Shown here in pieces: positions 12,301-22,985 of a DNA stretch of 64,000 nt (positions are counted from its first letter, which is position 1; each line of letters starts with the position of its first letter). The stretch covers positions 1-64,000 of the forward strand of contig WNYE01000002.1 of assembly GCA_021396245.1 (NCBI GenBank), read 5' to 3'. The notes under the pieces are model-generated. The model saw only the letters and a program-made list of their open reading frames with translations, had not been told where the DNA came from and made no database searches. Position numbers and translations under genes: made by a program. This stretch comes from Sporothrix humicola (Eukaryota > Ascomycota > Sordariomycetes > Ophiostomatales > Ophiostomataceae).

Positions 12301-14355
12301 CGCCATGCGCCAAACACTTTGCGCCGCAGGAGGTGGCGGCGGGCAACCTTGGTGCGGCTGGCCTCTTCTTTGGCCATGGCTTGCCAGTGGCAGACGGTGT
12401 TGAACAGGGTCGTGATCGTATAGACGCGGGCAGCCCGCCGCATGAGCCGTTCACGCTCCTCCTGCTTTTCACGGTACCGCGCTTCAGCCTCGTCGTCGTT
12501 TTCGTCTTCCGCTTCCTCGACCTCGGCTTCGGCTTCGGCTTCGGCTTGGTTGGCGGGTTGCTGCTCTTCTATAGTGGCTGGCTGGCCTGCCGTCAGAGTC
12601 AATTGCTGTGTTTTTCTCGTCATCTCGTCGATGTGTGTGTTGGCCACGTTGCTCCACATCAAAAGCGCCTCTGACGCAGACAGTTCTCGGTCCATCTGCG
12701 CTGCATAGCGTTCCTGTTCCTGGTGGGCAGCGCACGTCGTCTGCCACACATCAATGGCAAGGCCGCCAAGGAATGCAAAGCGCATAAAGAACGTGTCGGC
12801 CACTTTGGCCATGATGAACGGGTCGACTCGTGGCGGCGGGCCGGCCTCAAGCTCTTCTTGCACGGTCGTGTCGCTGGCGCCGAGGAACCGGAAGCCTTCA
12901 TAGTCTGTAATGACGGAGGATATGCGCGATCCTGGAGACTGGGGCTCGGTCCATGATCCGGCAGGCTGCATGGAGGAGTGGTGGGAGTGCGTGTAGGCGT
13001 CTGGGTGACTAACATTATGGTGCGGTTGCGCAGAGGGAGGAAGGCTCTGCGAGAATGGGCGGGTGCGGATGGGGAGTTGCTGATGGTGTTGGTAATTATG
13101 ATTGTGGGAGAGGTGGGCGGCATTATTTCTGCCTATTAATTCGGGGAGGGCGTTGTGCTGCTTCTGTAGTTGTTGCTGGTTTCGCCTTGGCGCTGACACA
13201 CGGAGCATGTCCAACGATCGTGTGTATTGGTCCACACTGGGCGCGTCCTCGTCGTCGTCGTAGTCATAGTCGTCTTCGACAGCCTCTTCATCTTGGACAT
13301 TGTCGAGGCTCTCAGCTTCGTCAATCTCCTGGGTATATTCGGCCTCTTCGGGCGCAGCAGCATGGACTTGTGAAAGCCACGGGTCGATTGGTCGTGGTGG
13401 ATGTGAGGGGCGTGTTCGTTGTTGTGGCTGGGGCTGTGGTGGTTCCTGTGTTTGCTGTGGCCGTTGTATTGGCAGTCTTGGCTCCTCTTCTGTGCCAAAG
13501 TAGTCCTTATAGTTTACCAATGGCGGCGCAAGCGAGTCGGACCTCCGTCGATGGTGCTGTCGAGGCTGTTGTTGGTTTTGCTGATGCTGTTGAGAATTCT
13601 GTCTTTGCCGAGGGTGATTGTGCTCTTGACGTCCACGGTCGAGCCGACTTGCCCCAGCAGCGACCACAAACTCGGCAACACTGTCCGAATTACGCCGTCG
13701 CCGGCCAGTCACATGCGGCGCAACAGGGAAGATACCCGAGTGTGATGTCAGGCCGCCAGCTGACGAGGGGGGTATAGAGTGTACTGACTGGGGAGGTGAT
13801 GGCGGATGTGGAGAGGGCGGAGAGGCGTGCATTTGTGAGGAGCGGCGGCGGTGGTGGCGCATACTGTGCGCTCCTCCGTGTCGGCCGTCCATATCGTCGT
13901 CGTCGTGGCTATCGTCGTGATCGTTTGGTTCAAGTTCGCTCGTATCCGGAACGTACTCGAGTTCAATGCCCATGCGGCCTAGCACGGTTCGAAAGCGGTC
14001 GAGCAGGTTGTCGGTGGAGCGCATGCCGCCCACGAGGAAGATGATGCGGCTGAGCTTGTCCTCGCCGTCCGGGTCGAGGCCATGGCGCGGGAAGACGATA
14101 TCGGCGGCGCGGAAAAGCGCAGTTGTCGGCAGCTTGTCCCGCTTAGGGAGCGTGGGCAGGATATCCTGGCCGAGCGCGACGACTTGGTGGAGGAGTTCGA
14201 TGTCTGTTGGTCAGCTCATGTATCCAGATCACAATGCCGTCCTCAGTCGTGAGGGACTCACCCTCATTCGAATAGTAAAAAGGCTCGACTCCTTGGCGGA
14301 GGGACGATGACCGGATCCTGCCATCTCGAGAGGACAGCGGAGCGTGAGACGGCAT
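9318..14355 (-). CDS. sfi1: Sfi1-type spindle pole body / centrin-binding protein
   Basis: Two exons on the minus strand: 14355-14262 (31 codons plus one base) and 14203-9318, giving about 1,659 residues. The 58-nt intron starts GTGAGT and ends CAG, and splicing joins ...YYSNE to DIELLHQ. The N-terminus is compact and conserved. A Gln/His/Asp-rich low-complexity region follows (about 110-460). From about 640 to 1175 there are repeated helices with a Trp roughly every 30-40 residues (for example FGAWRE, FWTWLR, EGWCKL, AAKWAE, LQDWSK, LDFWRE, LAAWQQ). This is the Sfi1 repeat pattern, in which each helix binds one centrin/Cdc31 in the half-bridge of the spindle pole body. The C-terminus is again low complexity. 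The start at 14355 is preferred over an upstream in-frame ATG (14604), which would add unlikely hydrophobic sequence. Confidence 0.85.
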
Positions 14356-14988
14356 GGGGTCGAGCACGCCGGCGAAGGCATGATAGAGGGGGGCGGTCGA
14401 ACAAAGGAGCAGGACAAAGGCGGCGGGTCGAGAGGTTCGAATAAAGAAAGAAGGAAAACAGAAATAAAACAAATCGAGATATTTGCTCCTCTCAGGCGGC
14501 GAGACGCACCAGACGCAAGGGAGACAATGAACCAGCCAGGCAGAAGTTCGGACGTTGTTAATTGAAAAAGGAGGGGACACAAAAAATAAAATGCGAGAAT
14601 CCAACGCCGAATGCTCTGTGGCTGGTCAATCTGCGCGACGTGCCCAAGAGAAAAGAAGAGTGGTCGTCAAATGCAAAAGAGACTAAAAAGGAGACAGGGA
14701 CACAGGGGACGCGTTAAGAGGTTCAGGAGCGCGTTGGTGGGCGCTTGTCCAGTCGAAAAGTGGGGACCTTCCCGATTGTCGAACCAGACACCAAAAGACG
14801 GATTGGGCATGGCCCGTGCACGGCGTGGAGGAAAGAACGTCAGAGCCTCTAGGCCAGTGAGAATAAGCGGGAAAGAACGAAAAGGCCCAAAAAAGCTGGA
14901 TCGGGAAACTACACTGGACCAGCCGTGTGACGACACGACAGAGGAAAGCGCAAAGAAAAGGCTCGTGATATTCACAATTCTCACGACT
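14356..14988. promoter_or_regulatory. Divergent promoter region, sfi1 / NDUFAF8-like
   Basis: About 630 bases separate the divergent start codons of the Sfi1 and NDUFAF8-like genes. The region is purine-rich on the + strand (many GAAAG and AAAGA runs). It carries one inverted CCAAT box (ATTGG) at 14802-14806, about 185 bases before the small gene. A single CCAAT is weak evidence. Confidence 0.45.
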
Positions 14989-15316
14989 ATGCAGCCACGA
15001 ACACGTCCTATCCAGCGGGTCGCCGCCGCTGCATCACAGTGCACTGCGGAGGTGAGTTTAAGACATGGAAGATGAGTTTGTGAGGATGGATTGGGCTAAC
15101 CTTCCAGGCCGCCGTCTACGGCAGATGCATCGTCGCCGACTACAATGCAGTCCACAAGGACAAGTGTGCTGCCGAATTTATGAAGCTGAAGGACTGCTAT
15201 CTTGTGAGTGACCTGCCAGCCGCTATGGCTTTGCTGTTCAAGGCTCGTCGATGAGACGAGATTGTGTTCGATTTGATACTGACCATTTACAGGCCGCTAT
15301 GAAGAAGACCAAATGA
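14989..15316 (+). CDS. Twin-CX9C protein, NDUFAF8-like complex I assembly factor
   Basis: Three short exons (14989-15051, 15108-15203, 15293-15316) encode only 60 residues. Both introns start GTGAGT and end CAG, and both are in phase 0. The protein has two CX9C motifs: C18-C28 and C41-C51. Around them, EAAVYGRC and the pattern C-A-x-E-F-x-x-L-x-x-C closely resemble the human complex I assembly factor NDUFAF8 (C17orf89), which works with NDUFAF5 in the mitochondrial matrix or intermembrane space. Twin-CX9C proteins are normally imported by the Mia40 disulfide relay. The C-terminus ends AAMKKTK, also like the human protein. No single exon gives a long open frame, so the gene is easily missed. 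The orthology is inferred from spacing and local identity. Another small CX9C family is the main alternative. Confidence 0.8.
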
Positions 15317-16375
15317 GGTGGACAATATCCGCCATCTGAAATCAAACTGTCTTTCACTCTTTAGAAAGCCCATGGAACATAAACAGGGCCGTGGGCTGTG
15401 AACATTCCACATTATCTACGCTCGACGAGCCGCAACAGAATCTTCAAAGGCAAGACCTTTCTCACAGAAGAAACTTTCCATCATCATATATGACAATCAT
15501 ATAAACCTGTACATATTTACGAATATAATGTTTGAAAATTCGTCAATTAGAATGAATGCGGCATGAACGTTGACCTTGTATGTGTTTTTCAGTCACCAAA
15601 CTCAAAACCATCTCATTAGTTTCGCTTAAGTGAATATCTCTAAATTGACCGCTATATTGCACTAAGCGATGTCGTATCTGCTGCAGCTCGCCCATTTGCA
15701 CCACATGTCAAACACGCTAAGATCCCCTGTAAGCCTCGTGCTGCACCCCCCGCAGCTACCCTCCAATTAGCCCGTCGTTGCAGCGTCAGTGAGCGCTGCA
15801 GGGGTCCAGTTTCGATAAACAGAATAAACAGACCACGCAAAACCAAACACCCCACCCCACTCTGTGCGCACTTTGACGGGCGGTTGCTGCGACTGCCCAA
15901 AACAGCCAAAGAGCCAAACAGCCCAACAGCAGCAAGGGGGTCACCATAACAAAAACAAGGGCAACAACGGCCTGATGTAAATAGTGGCACCAGCGCTTTC
16001 GACAGCACCTTCCGCCAACGGTTTCCACCAAGCGTCCTCCGCCTTCCGTTTTCTCTCCGAATGCGATCTGACGATCTTGCACCCCTTTTCTTGTCCTGCT
16101 CAGTCTTTTCGTCTTTTTGCTGAAGTTCGAACAGTTCGATAAGTCGACCACCCACCCAAACATCGACAGCATCGACGTCACCTCCAATGCCCACACGCGA
16201 CCGCCACTACTGAGAGACTTGTTGTTGCGCGCGATTGCACCGCTTCGCATCGTGAACCTCGTCGTTGGCTTGTCCCAGAGGATCAGCTCCGGTCCTGGTT
16301 CCAATCCGAGAACCCAGCAATAACGCTGCGTTTCTTGTGCCCAACATCTCCAGAACACCCGCCGCCTACCCCTCG
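15317..16375. other. Intergenic region before mo25
   Basis: About 1.06 kb with no coding potential that I can support. Its first part is AT-rich and presumably the 3' UTR of the small CX9C gene. The last 300-400 bases probably hold the promoter and leader of the Mo25 gene. Confidence 0.45.
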
Positions 16376-17596
16376 ATGTCCTTCTTCTTCAACCGCGGTC
16401 GCAACCGCACAAATGCGGCCGAGCTGGCACGGCAGACATACGATTTGCTGGCCCGGCTCGATGTTGCCAACAACCCGAACCCAAAGGTGGGAGAAGAGCC
16501 AGAAGTTCTCAACGGTCGTCCTCTCGCCCCTTGCTAACATACCCAGATCGACGAGGCTCTGCCAAAATGCCTCAGCCAGATGAAGGCCATTCTCCAGGGC
16601 ACGCCCGAAGCCGAGTCCAGCCCCGAACAAGTCTACCAGCTCGTGCACGGCATTGTCGACGAGCAGGTGCTGTGCCTGCTGCCGCAGATCCTGCACCTGC
16701 TGCCCTTCGAGTCGCGCAAGGACGCCCAGGTCATCTTTTCTTTCGTGTTCCGCTACCGCCCGCCCAGCAATTACCCGGTCGCCTCAGACAACAACCAGCA
16801 GCTGCAGCCGCCGCCGCTGGCCGTCGAGTTTGTCAGCAACCACGCGCCGTCGGTGCTCATTGCCCTGTGCCGCGGCTACGACCACAAGGAGAGCGCCACG
16901 ACGGCCGGGTCCATTTTGCGGGAGGTGCTCAAGCACGAGGCGGCGGCTGCCGTGGTGCTGTACGACGACGCAGACGACGACCCCAGCGGAAACAGTGGAT
17001 CCAGTGCGGGCGGCGTGTCCAAGATCCAGTTCAACCGCGTGCAGAGCGGCCGCGGCATCTTTTGGCAGTTTTTCAAGTGGATCGACACGAGCTCGTTTGA
17101 AGTGGCGGCCGACGCCTTCAACACGTTCCGCGAGCTGCTGACGAGACACAAAGAGCTCGTGCCGCGGTATCTGAGCATCAACTTTGACCTGTTCTTTGGG
17201 CGGTACAACACGACCCTCGTCCAGTCCAACAGCTACGTCACCAAGCGCCAGTCTATCAAGCTGCTCGGCGAGGTGCTGCTCGACCGGTCCAACTACACGG
17301 TCATGACGCGCTACGTCGACTCGGGCGAGCACCTCAAGATCTGCATGAACCTGCTGCGGGACGACCGCAAAATGGTGCAGTACGAGGGCTTCCACGTGTT
17401 CAAGGTCTTTGTGGCCAACCCGCACAAGTCGGTGGCCGTGCAGAAAATTCTGATTATGAACCGCGACAAGCTCCTGACGTTCCTGTCGCACTTTTTGGAG
17501 GAGCGCACCGAGGACGAGCAGTTTATCGACGAGCGCGAGTTCCTCATCAAGCAGATCCGCAACATGCCGCCCAAGCCCGTGCCGCCACAGCGCTAG
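16376..17596 (+). CDS. hymA: Mo25/CAB39 family scaffold (HymA-like)
   Basis: Two exons, 16376-16486 and 16547-17596, encode 386 residues. The intron starts GTGGGA, carries CTAAC, ends CCCAG and is in phase 0. The N-terminus MSFFFNRGR is typical of the family. The helical-repeat core is recognisable in segments such as FFKWIDTSSFEVAADAFNTF, ELLTRHKELV, FLSEF-like helices and NYTVMTRYVDSGEHLKICMN, followed by QYEGFHVFKVFVANPHK near the C-terminus. Length fits fungal HymA (about 380). Mo25 proteins are scaffolds that bind and activate STE20/GCK-type kinases. In fungi they act in the RAM/MOR polarity pathway and conidiophore development. The insertion around residues 185-215 (Asp/Ser/Gly-rich) is a variable loop. 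The family is certain; the partner kinase is inferred from related fungi. Confidence 0.93.
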
Positions 17597-17995
17597 GTGC
17601 CGCACCAGGGACAGCCGACACAGGCCATCCAGGGACGGTGAAGGTGCGGGCGTGAGAGTTGTGCGAGACCATCATGTTGTTTTTGCAGTTTTGAATCATT
17701 TCTATTGCGTCATTCTTCTATTTTGTTTTGGGTTACATTTTTTATATTGCATATTGTTTGGCGCCGGCGTTCAGGAATCTTGGGATGAAAGTGGGGGAAG
17801 CGGACTGAAAGAGTCAGAGGATCAAGGAGAAGACAGCTGCACCACCTCTTGTTGTATTATATAACATAAGTACACATATGGAATGCGGGTGGAAGCCAAA
17901 AGACTGGTGAGAGTTTTGGACAGAACAGCATTTTTACCCATGCGCGAGCTATTCCAATACATGTTAGCAGTTACCGTTGTCTTTCATTTCTTCTC
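17597..17995. other. Convergent 3' region, mo25 / nit
   Basis: About 400 bases lie between convergent stop codons. The sequence is T-rich on the + strand in its first half and contains no coding potential. It presumably holds two 3' UTRs and their polyadenylation sites. Confidence 0.5.
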
Positions 17996-19109
17996 TTATG
18001 CCTCGCCATCTTCGACCGAGTCAAGGGCTGGGTAGACGTCCCTATATCACGTTAGCATCAGCAGCTATTGTTATCAAGTCTCACAGCAGGGCCATTCACT
18101 CACGTTCGCCGAACAAGAGGCAGTCGCTCTCTGACACTCTCCCAGACCGACAAATCAATATCGACGAGTCCCAACTGGCCCTCGGCGCCGTCTTCGGCAT
18201 TGCCCACGTCCGGGCCCGTCGCGTTCTCGTCGTCGCCGCCCACAACACCGCCCAGTCGACAAAGCACTTTGCCCCACGGATCGACGGCCAGACTGCGACC
18301 GTAGCTCACACGTTTCGCATTGTGCCGCCCGACCTGCGCCGCCGCAATCACGTAGCACTGGCTCTCAATGGCCCGCGCCCGCAACAGGACTTCCCAGTGT
18401 GCGCGGCCCGTCGGGACCGTGAAAGCGGACGGATATGTGATAATATGGGCTGGTGCCGGCTTCGCATAGTGTGCGAGAGCAATGGCCGGCTCAGGGAACC
18501 GCAGGTCAAAGCACGTCAGACTGCCCAGGCGGCCGAGCGGCGTCGAGTAGGGAGGCAGCAGGGCCGTGCCGGCTTGGGTCTGGGCGCTTTCTCGCAGACC
18601 AGCCGCCGCATAGTCGAAAAGGTGCAGCTTGTCGTAGTTTCCGTACGGCGCCACCTGGCCAGCCTGGTCAATGTAGATTGTGCGGTTCAACAACTTCTTG
18701 ACTGCCGTTGTAGTCTCTCTTTCAACTTCCCCCTCCTCCCCCCTGACGACCGTCGGCATCACAGGATTCGATCCGGCGGCAGACGCCGTCACGGCCACGG
18801 GCACATGGATTCCCACATGGACGGCGACGCCGTGTTTCGCCGCGGCCGACTGCAGGCCCAGCACAAATGGCGACTCGTCCACGGGTTGGGCGAGTGCGAG
18901 CGCCTGCTCGGACGACGTGGCAATGTAGTCGGAGGCCTCGGGCAGGAAGAGCACTTTGGCGCCGGCAGCGGCAGCCCGACTGACGAGGCTGACGCATTGC
19001 TCCAGATTATGGGCCACAGAGGCCGTCGAGCAGATTTGACCGATGGCCTACAATCGTCAGTGTATGTAAGTCTATATGTCAGGAGAAGGGGCCTTACAGC
19101 AATCGCCAT
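17996..19109 (-). CDS. Nit-family carbon-nitrogen hydrolase (deaminated-glutathione amidase type)
   Basis: Three exons on the minus strand (19109-19098, 19047-18104, 18041-17996) encode 333 residues. The first exon has only four codons (MAIA). The introns start GTAAGG and GTGAGT and end TAG. The nitrilase catalytic triad is present: Glu41 in FLPEASDY, Lys144 in YDKLHLFD, and Cys183 in LTCFDLRFPE. The latter sequence is diagnostic of the Nit1/Nit2 branch, whose fungal members hydrolyse deaminated glutathione as metabolite repair. A Gly/Glu/Thr-rich insertion at about residues 90-122 precedes the Lys segment and lengthens the protein beyond the usual 280-310. The last exon adds 15 codons after RRT and ends EDGEA. 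It was chosen because the frame otherwise stops inside a clear donor site. Exact substrate is inferred from the family. Confidence 0.88.
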
Positions 19110-19668
19110 TTTGTTGTGGTTTGTGATTTTGGGTTGAGTTGCGATTCGATGTGTTGTCTCTGTAGATGCTATCTAAGCGGAGCGATATGATATTGGCGGC
19201 GGTAGAGGCCGTTGGTGCCGTAGTACGGAGATAAAGCTAGGTGAGCTAGGCGAGGCCGCATTGCATCATTCTTACGGGCAGCATAAATAGCGAATCACGA
19301 ATTACAAAACCACTTTACGAGCAATTACGACGTAGAGACCATTGTCTTTTGAAAAGATATAATTACAAATAATGAAGTCGCTCCCTCTAGTGAAAAGCCT
19401 ATATAGGGTAAGGGAAAGAGAAAAGTACTGGGAAAGAGACCCTTTTTGGTGGACGCGAATGCGTAGAAAGAGAAACAAATTCAAAAAACAAGACAGAAAT
19501 CTGCTGTCAGAAAAAGATGTGACGCGCGCCGTACTCCCCTTGAAATGTGTAAATAAATAAAGAATAAAAGAACAAGGAGAAAGAAAGGAACAAGGCCAAA
19601 GGACACTGAAGTCGGGCTCAGAGAGGAAAACGAACAATTCAGAAGCGGGAAAGTGCCTTTGCTTCTCT
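19110..19668. other. Intergenic region, nit promoter and TAF4 3' end
   Basis: About 560 bases, AT-rich in the middle, lie between the start of the Nit gene and the stop of TAF4, both transcribed leftward. No coding potential or RNA gene was seen. Confidence 0.45.
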
Positions 19669-21837
19669 CTATGGCGCCGGTTTCGGTGGCGGAAGGGGCA
19701 CGCCGTCCAGCTTGTCGTAGGCCGTCTGAAGGGCCGCCTCTTCCCGCCCGTCGGCCTCGAGGACAACCACAAGGTCGCGCAGCTGGATGTCCTTGCCCTT
19801 GATGCCGTCTTCGCGCCACGATCCCCATTTGGTGCGCCCCTCGGCCGTCAGCATCGCCGGCTCGCCTGATTTGCGGCCGGGTGTGCTGGCACCACTACCG
19901 CCAGCGCCGCCAGCACTGCCAGATCCGCCAGATCCACCGCCCGCACCTCCGCCGCCACCCAGGCCTCTCTTGGGAGATGCGCCCGCGCCGCCCGACAGCC
20001 ACGAGTACTGCTTCTTGCGGCCGCCCAAGAACGCCATACTCGTGCGGTTGGCGCTCAGCGTGTCGTTTTGCTCGGCCACCTTGGCGGCCGCGTTCTTCTT
20101 AAGTTCCTTCTTCGTCGGCGCCTTTTCCGGTTCGGGCGCCACAGAACCGGGCGTGCCCGGCGTGGCTGTACGGTTTGCTGTCGGGGTCGCGGGTGCGCCG
20201 GCGGCAGCGTCGTTCTTTTCGCGCTTCTGGCGCTTCAGCAGTCGCTGCTCCTCGATGCTGCGCTCTGCCTTGCTAACGACACGCAGGCTCTGGATGAGAG
20301 TGTTGCCGGCCGCAATCTTCTTGCCGACGTTGGCCACATCCTTGTCTTCCTCAAGGGTGCCTTCACTGTGTTAGATCGATAAAATCAAGCTGAACTGTCG
20401 AAGTGACTTGTACTCACGCTTTAACGGATTCTTGTCCGCGTCCGTCATTACTGTGTCGCCGTCCTTTGACGCTGGCGCGGCCTCGGCTGCGACAGCAGAC
20501 GGCAGTGGTGCCGCCGCCTCGAGCCACTCGTCGGGCACAACACCGTGTGACGTGCTCTGCCGCGTCTCGGCCACCTTGTTGGCGTCCTCCAGCAGCTCCC
20601 GCAGCCGGTGCTTGGCCGCCAGAGACAGCAGCGCCAGCTGGTCTGCCAGGAACGTATCTTCGGGAATGAACGCCGACGTTGTCGACACCAGTGACACGCC
20701 GTCAGGCCCCTTTTTCGTTGTTACAGTCACGGTTGGTTTCGGGAACTCGCCTTCCTGACGCGCTCTCCCTGTCGTTACCGGCTGCACCTTGGGGTCCATA
20801 GCCACACCAATGCCGTACTCCTTGGCAATCTTGTCGGCCCGCAAGAACACGGCCCCAAAGTCTAGGAACCGGTTCTGGAGGGCGTTGCTCCGTGACGACG
20901 CGAGTGTCCGCGCTGCATCCGTCCACGCGTGCTTAGCCGTCTCCAGCTCAAACTTGCGCTGGTTGGCCTCGTCGATCGTCTCGGCCGGCTGGTTGGCCGA
21001 CAGCGAGCCATAAAAGGACGCGCGGCGGCCTGGCGTGTTGGCTGGAAAGCCTGTGCGCGCCTCGGGCCGGTAGGTGCCCGCAAAGTAGTCGGCCTGAAAC
21101 TGCTCTTCTTGCCGCAGGTCAATACCTGTGCCGGCCAGCGAGTCGTCCACGTCGTACTGGTATTCTTTTGTCGGGGGCTTCGACGGAGGACCCATGGCGC
21201 CGCCGCCGCCGCCGCCACCGCCGCCACCTGTGGGTGTCTGCACGGCCGACGTTTGCGTGGGTGTCGTGGCAGCAAGCGCAATCGGGACAAAGTGGTTGCC
21301 GTTTGTCGGTGCTGCCGTTTGAGGACTGGGCGTCGGCGGACCGGATGGTATCGGCGGTGTTGGCGTCTGCGCTGGCTTTGGCGAAACGATCTGAGGCGCG
21401 GGCGAGCCAGTGGGTATCTGCAGTTTGTGCGGCGAGTTTCCGTTGCTGGCGTTGTTGCTTGCTTGACCGGAATTCGGTAGCGGAGACGGCATCGGCATCG
21501 GCGAGGCGATAGCGGAAGAAGGGAGAGCGGGTGTCGGGAGAGGCATATGGGGAGGAGCGTTGGATGAGGGCAATGCCAATGGCGAAGCGAGTGAGTTTGG
21601 CGTTGACGGCGTTGCCGGGCTGTTTGTGCTGTGCGGAAGAGCGCCGTTTGCCGCGATGGGCGAGAAGATACCCGAGGGTGACTGCACGGCACCTGTCGGT
21701 GATGGCGCTGGAGACAGCTTTGGCTTCTTGGATGGTGGCTGTCCCGAAAAAGCCGTCGGATGGGGAGCTGGCGATGGGCTCAGTTGAGAAGCTGGAGAGA
21801 AGGTCCTCTGCGGGACCTGGGGCTGTGGTTGCGCCAT
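19669..21837 (-). CDS. taf4: TFIID subunit TAF4
   Basis: Two exons on the minus strand, 21837-20418 and 20360-19669, encode about 703 residues. The first 250 residues are Pro/Ser/Thr/Gln-rich, with a ten-residue Gly run coded near 21195-21225. The conserved TAF4 domain starts with a DDSLAGTGIDLRQEEQ-like motif and runs through FIPEDTFLADQLALLSLAAK and LRELLEDANKVAETR. The C-terminus contains a Gly/Ser linker and then the conserved RDLVVVLEADGREE block. TAF4 pairs with TAF12 through a histone fold and is a core scaffold of TFIID in RNA polymerase II initiation. The splice junction is the uncertain part. Donor GTGAGT at 20417 is clear, but the in-frame acceptor is an AAG at 20361, 10 bases past the branch A. 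The nearer CAG would shift the frame. The gene is divergent to ysh1. Confidence 0.85.
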
Positions 21838-22985
21838 GGCGGTGGAAGAAGGTGGGAGATGTATTCACGCAAATAGCGTCGAGGTAGAGAGCAGTGATTC
21901 ACTGGTAAAGTAAATGTGAATCGCCAAAACTGTCGTCCAGTTTCACTTCAGTTCGTTCTTGTGGTCGATGGAGTCTCGATGGAAAAGCTTCGCAGGGTCA
22001 ATGCAATCGCCGCTGCCCGTCAGACAGGCAAGCCCGTCGAGCCTCCCAGAAGTGTGACGCCAGCTGCAACGCCCATCCAGAGCTTGCGCAGACTGGGGGG
22101 GGCAAGTGTCGAACGAATTAACGAGATTCTGAGAAGCAAATCGAGGCCAGCGGGGACACGCGCCGCAATCGCGGTTGTCGAAAGCGTGACAGAAAAGCGT
22201 CCGTCGTCGAAAGAAATCCGAGAGGAGTGTCGTCGGATGAGCGCTGTATCGGCCGCGTGATTGTCGTGATGCCGGGTGCGTCGCGCAGACTGTCAAAGCG
22301 AAAAATCGTGGTGTGGACGAGGGATGTCGAAAGGGGAGGTTTTTCGGTTTTGCGTTCTTGCCTCCGCGCAGAGAGCAGCACTCAGCAAACGGGCCTCCTC
22401 TGCTGAGAGAGAGCGCCGCGCTAATCGTCCAGCCGCGTTTCCGCACGTGACTCGTCACGGAAACCGTACTGAGGAGAAACCGAACAAAGAAAGGAGCTCA
22501 GGCAACCGCCGGGACGGATGAATTAACTACCGGCATACTCTGAGGACTAGCGCCAAAACGCGACTGCCTCCAATGTCCCATACAACCCAACGCGTGCTGA
22601 GCTGCATCGGCTCTAGTGCGTAATACTGCAAGCCAAGACCCAAGGGCCTCAAAAGCTCGCCGGTGAAGCTCGAATCGAAACAGCGACATCTAAACATCGA
22701 CATGCGCCCCAGCATCTCGCATCCTCCACGATACCCGCGCGCCGACGACACCTTCGACCGCTCTCCTGTCCGAATGCCGAGCATCTAGGCGCAGGTGCAG
22801 CTTGAATGAGCCTTTGCGCTCAGCCGCCATTCAGATCTCGCATTCAAGAGGCTCCTTTGTTTCTTTGTTTCGTTTCGACACTGCGAACATCACGACTGCT
22901 CTAGAGCGCACGCTCTCGTGCAATCAACGGCTTCGGTCTCGAACCCAGCATCTCACCGCACCACTAACATAGCACACACCACGCA
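21838..22985. promoter_or_regulatory. Divergent promoter region, taf4 / ysh1
   Basis: About 1.15 kb separates the start codons of TAF4 (leftward) and Ysh1 (rightward), so both promoters must lie here. Open frames of up to 170 codons exist on both strands, but they lack conserved motifs and overlap each other. A CACC-rich leader immediately precedes the Ysh1 ATG. No TATA box is obvious. Confidence 0.5.

Noticed and set aside
14356..14604. Upstream in-frame start for sfi1 at 14604
   Set aside because: It would add 83 mostly hydrophobic, Cys/Phe-rich residues unlike the family. The Met at 14355 begins the conserved part.
21916..22458. Overlapping frames of 114 (+) and 171 (-) codons between taf4 and ysh1
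   Set aside because: They overlap each other and the expected TAF4 leader, have no family resemblance, and lie in a divergent promoter region.
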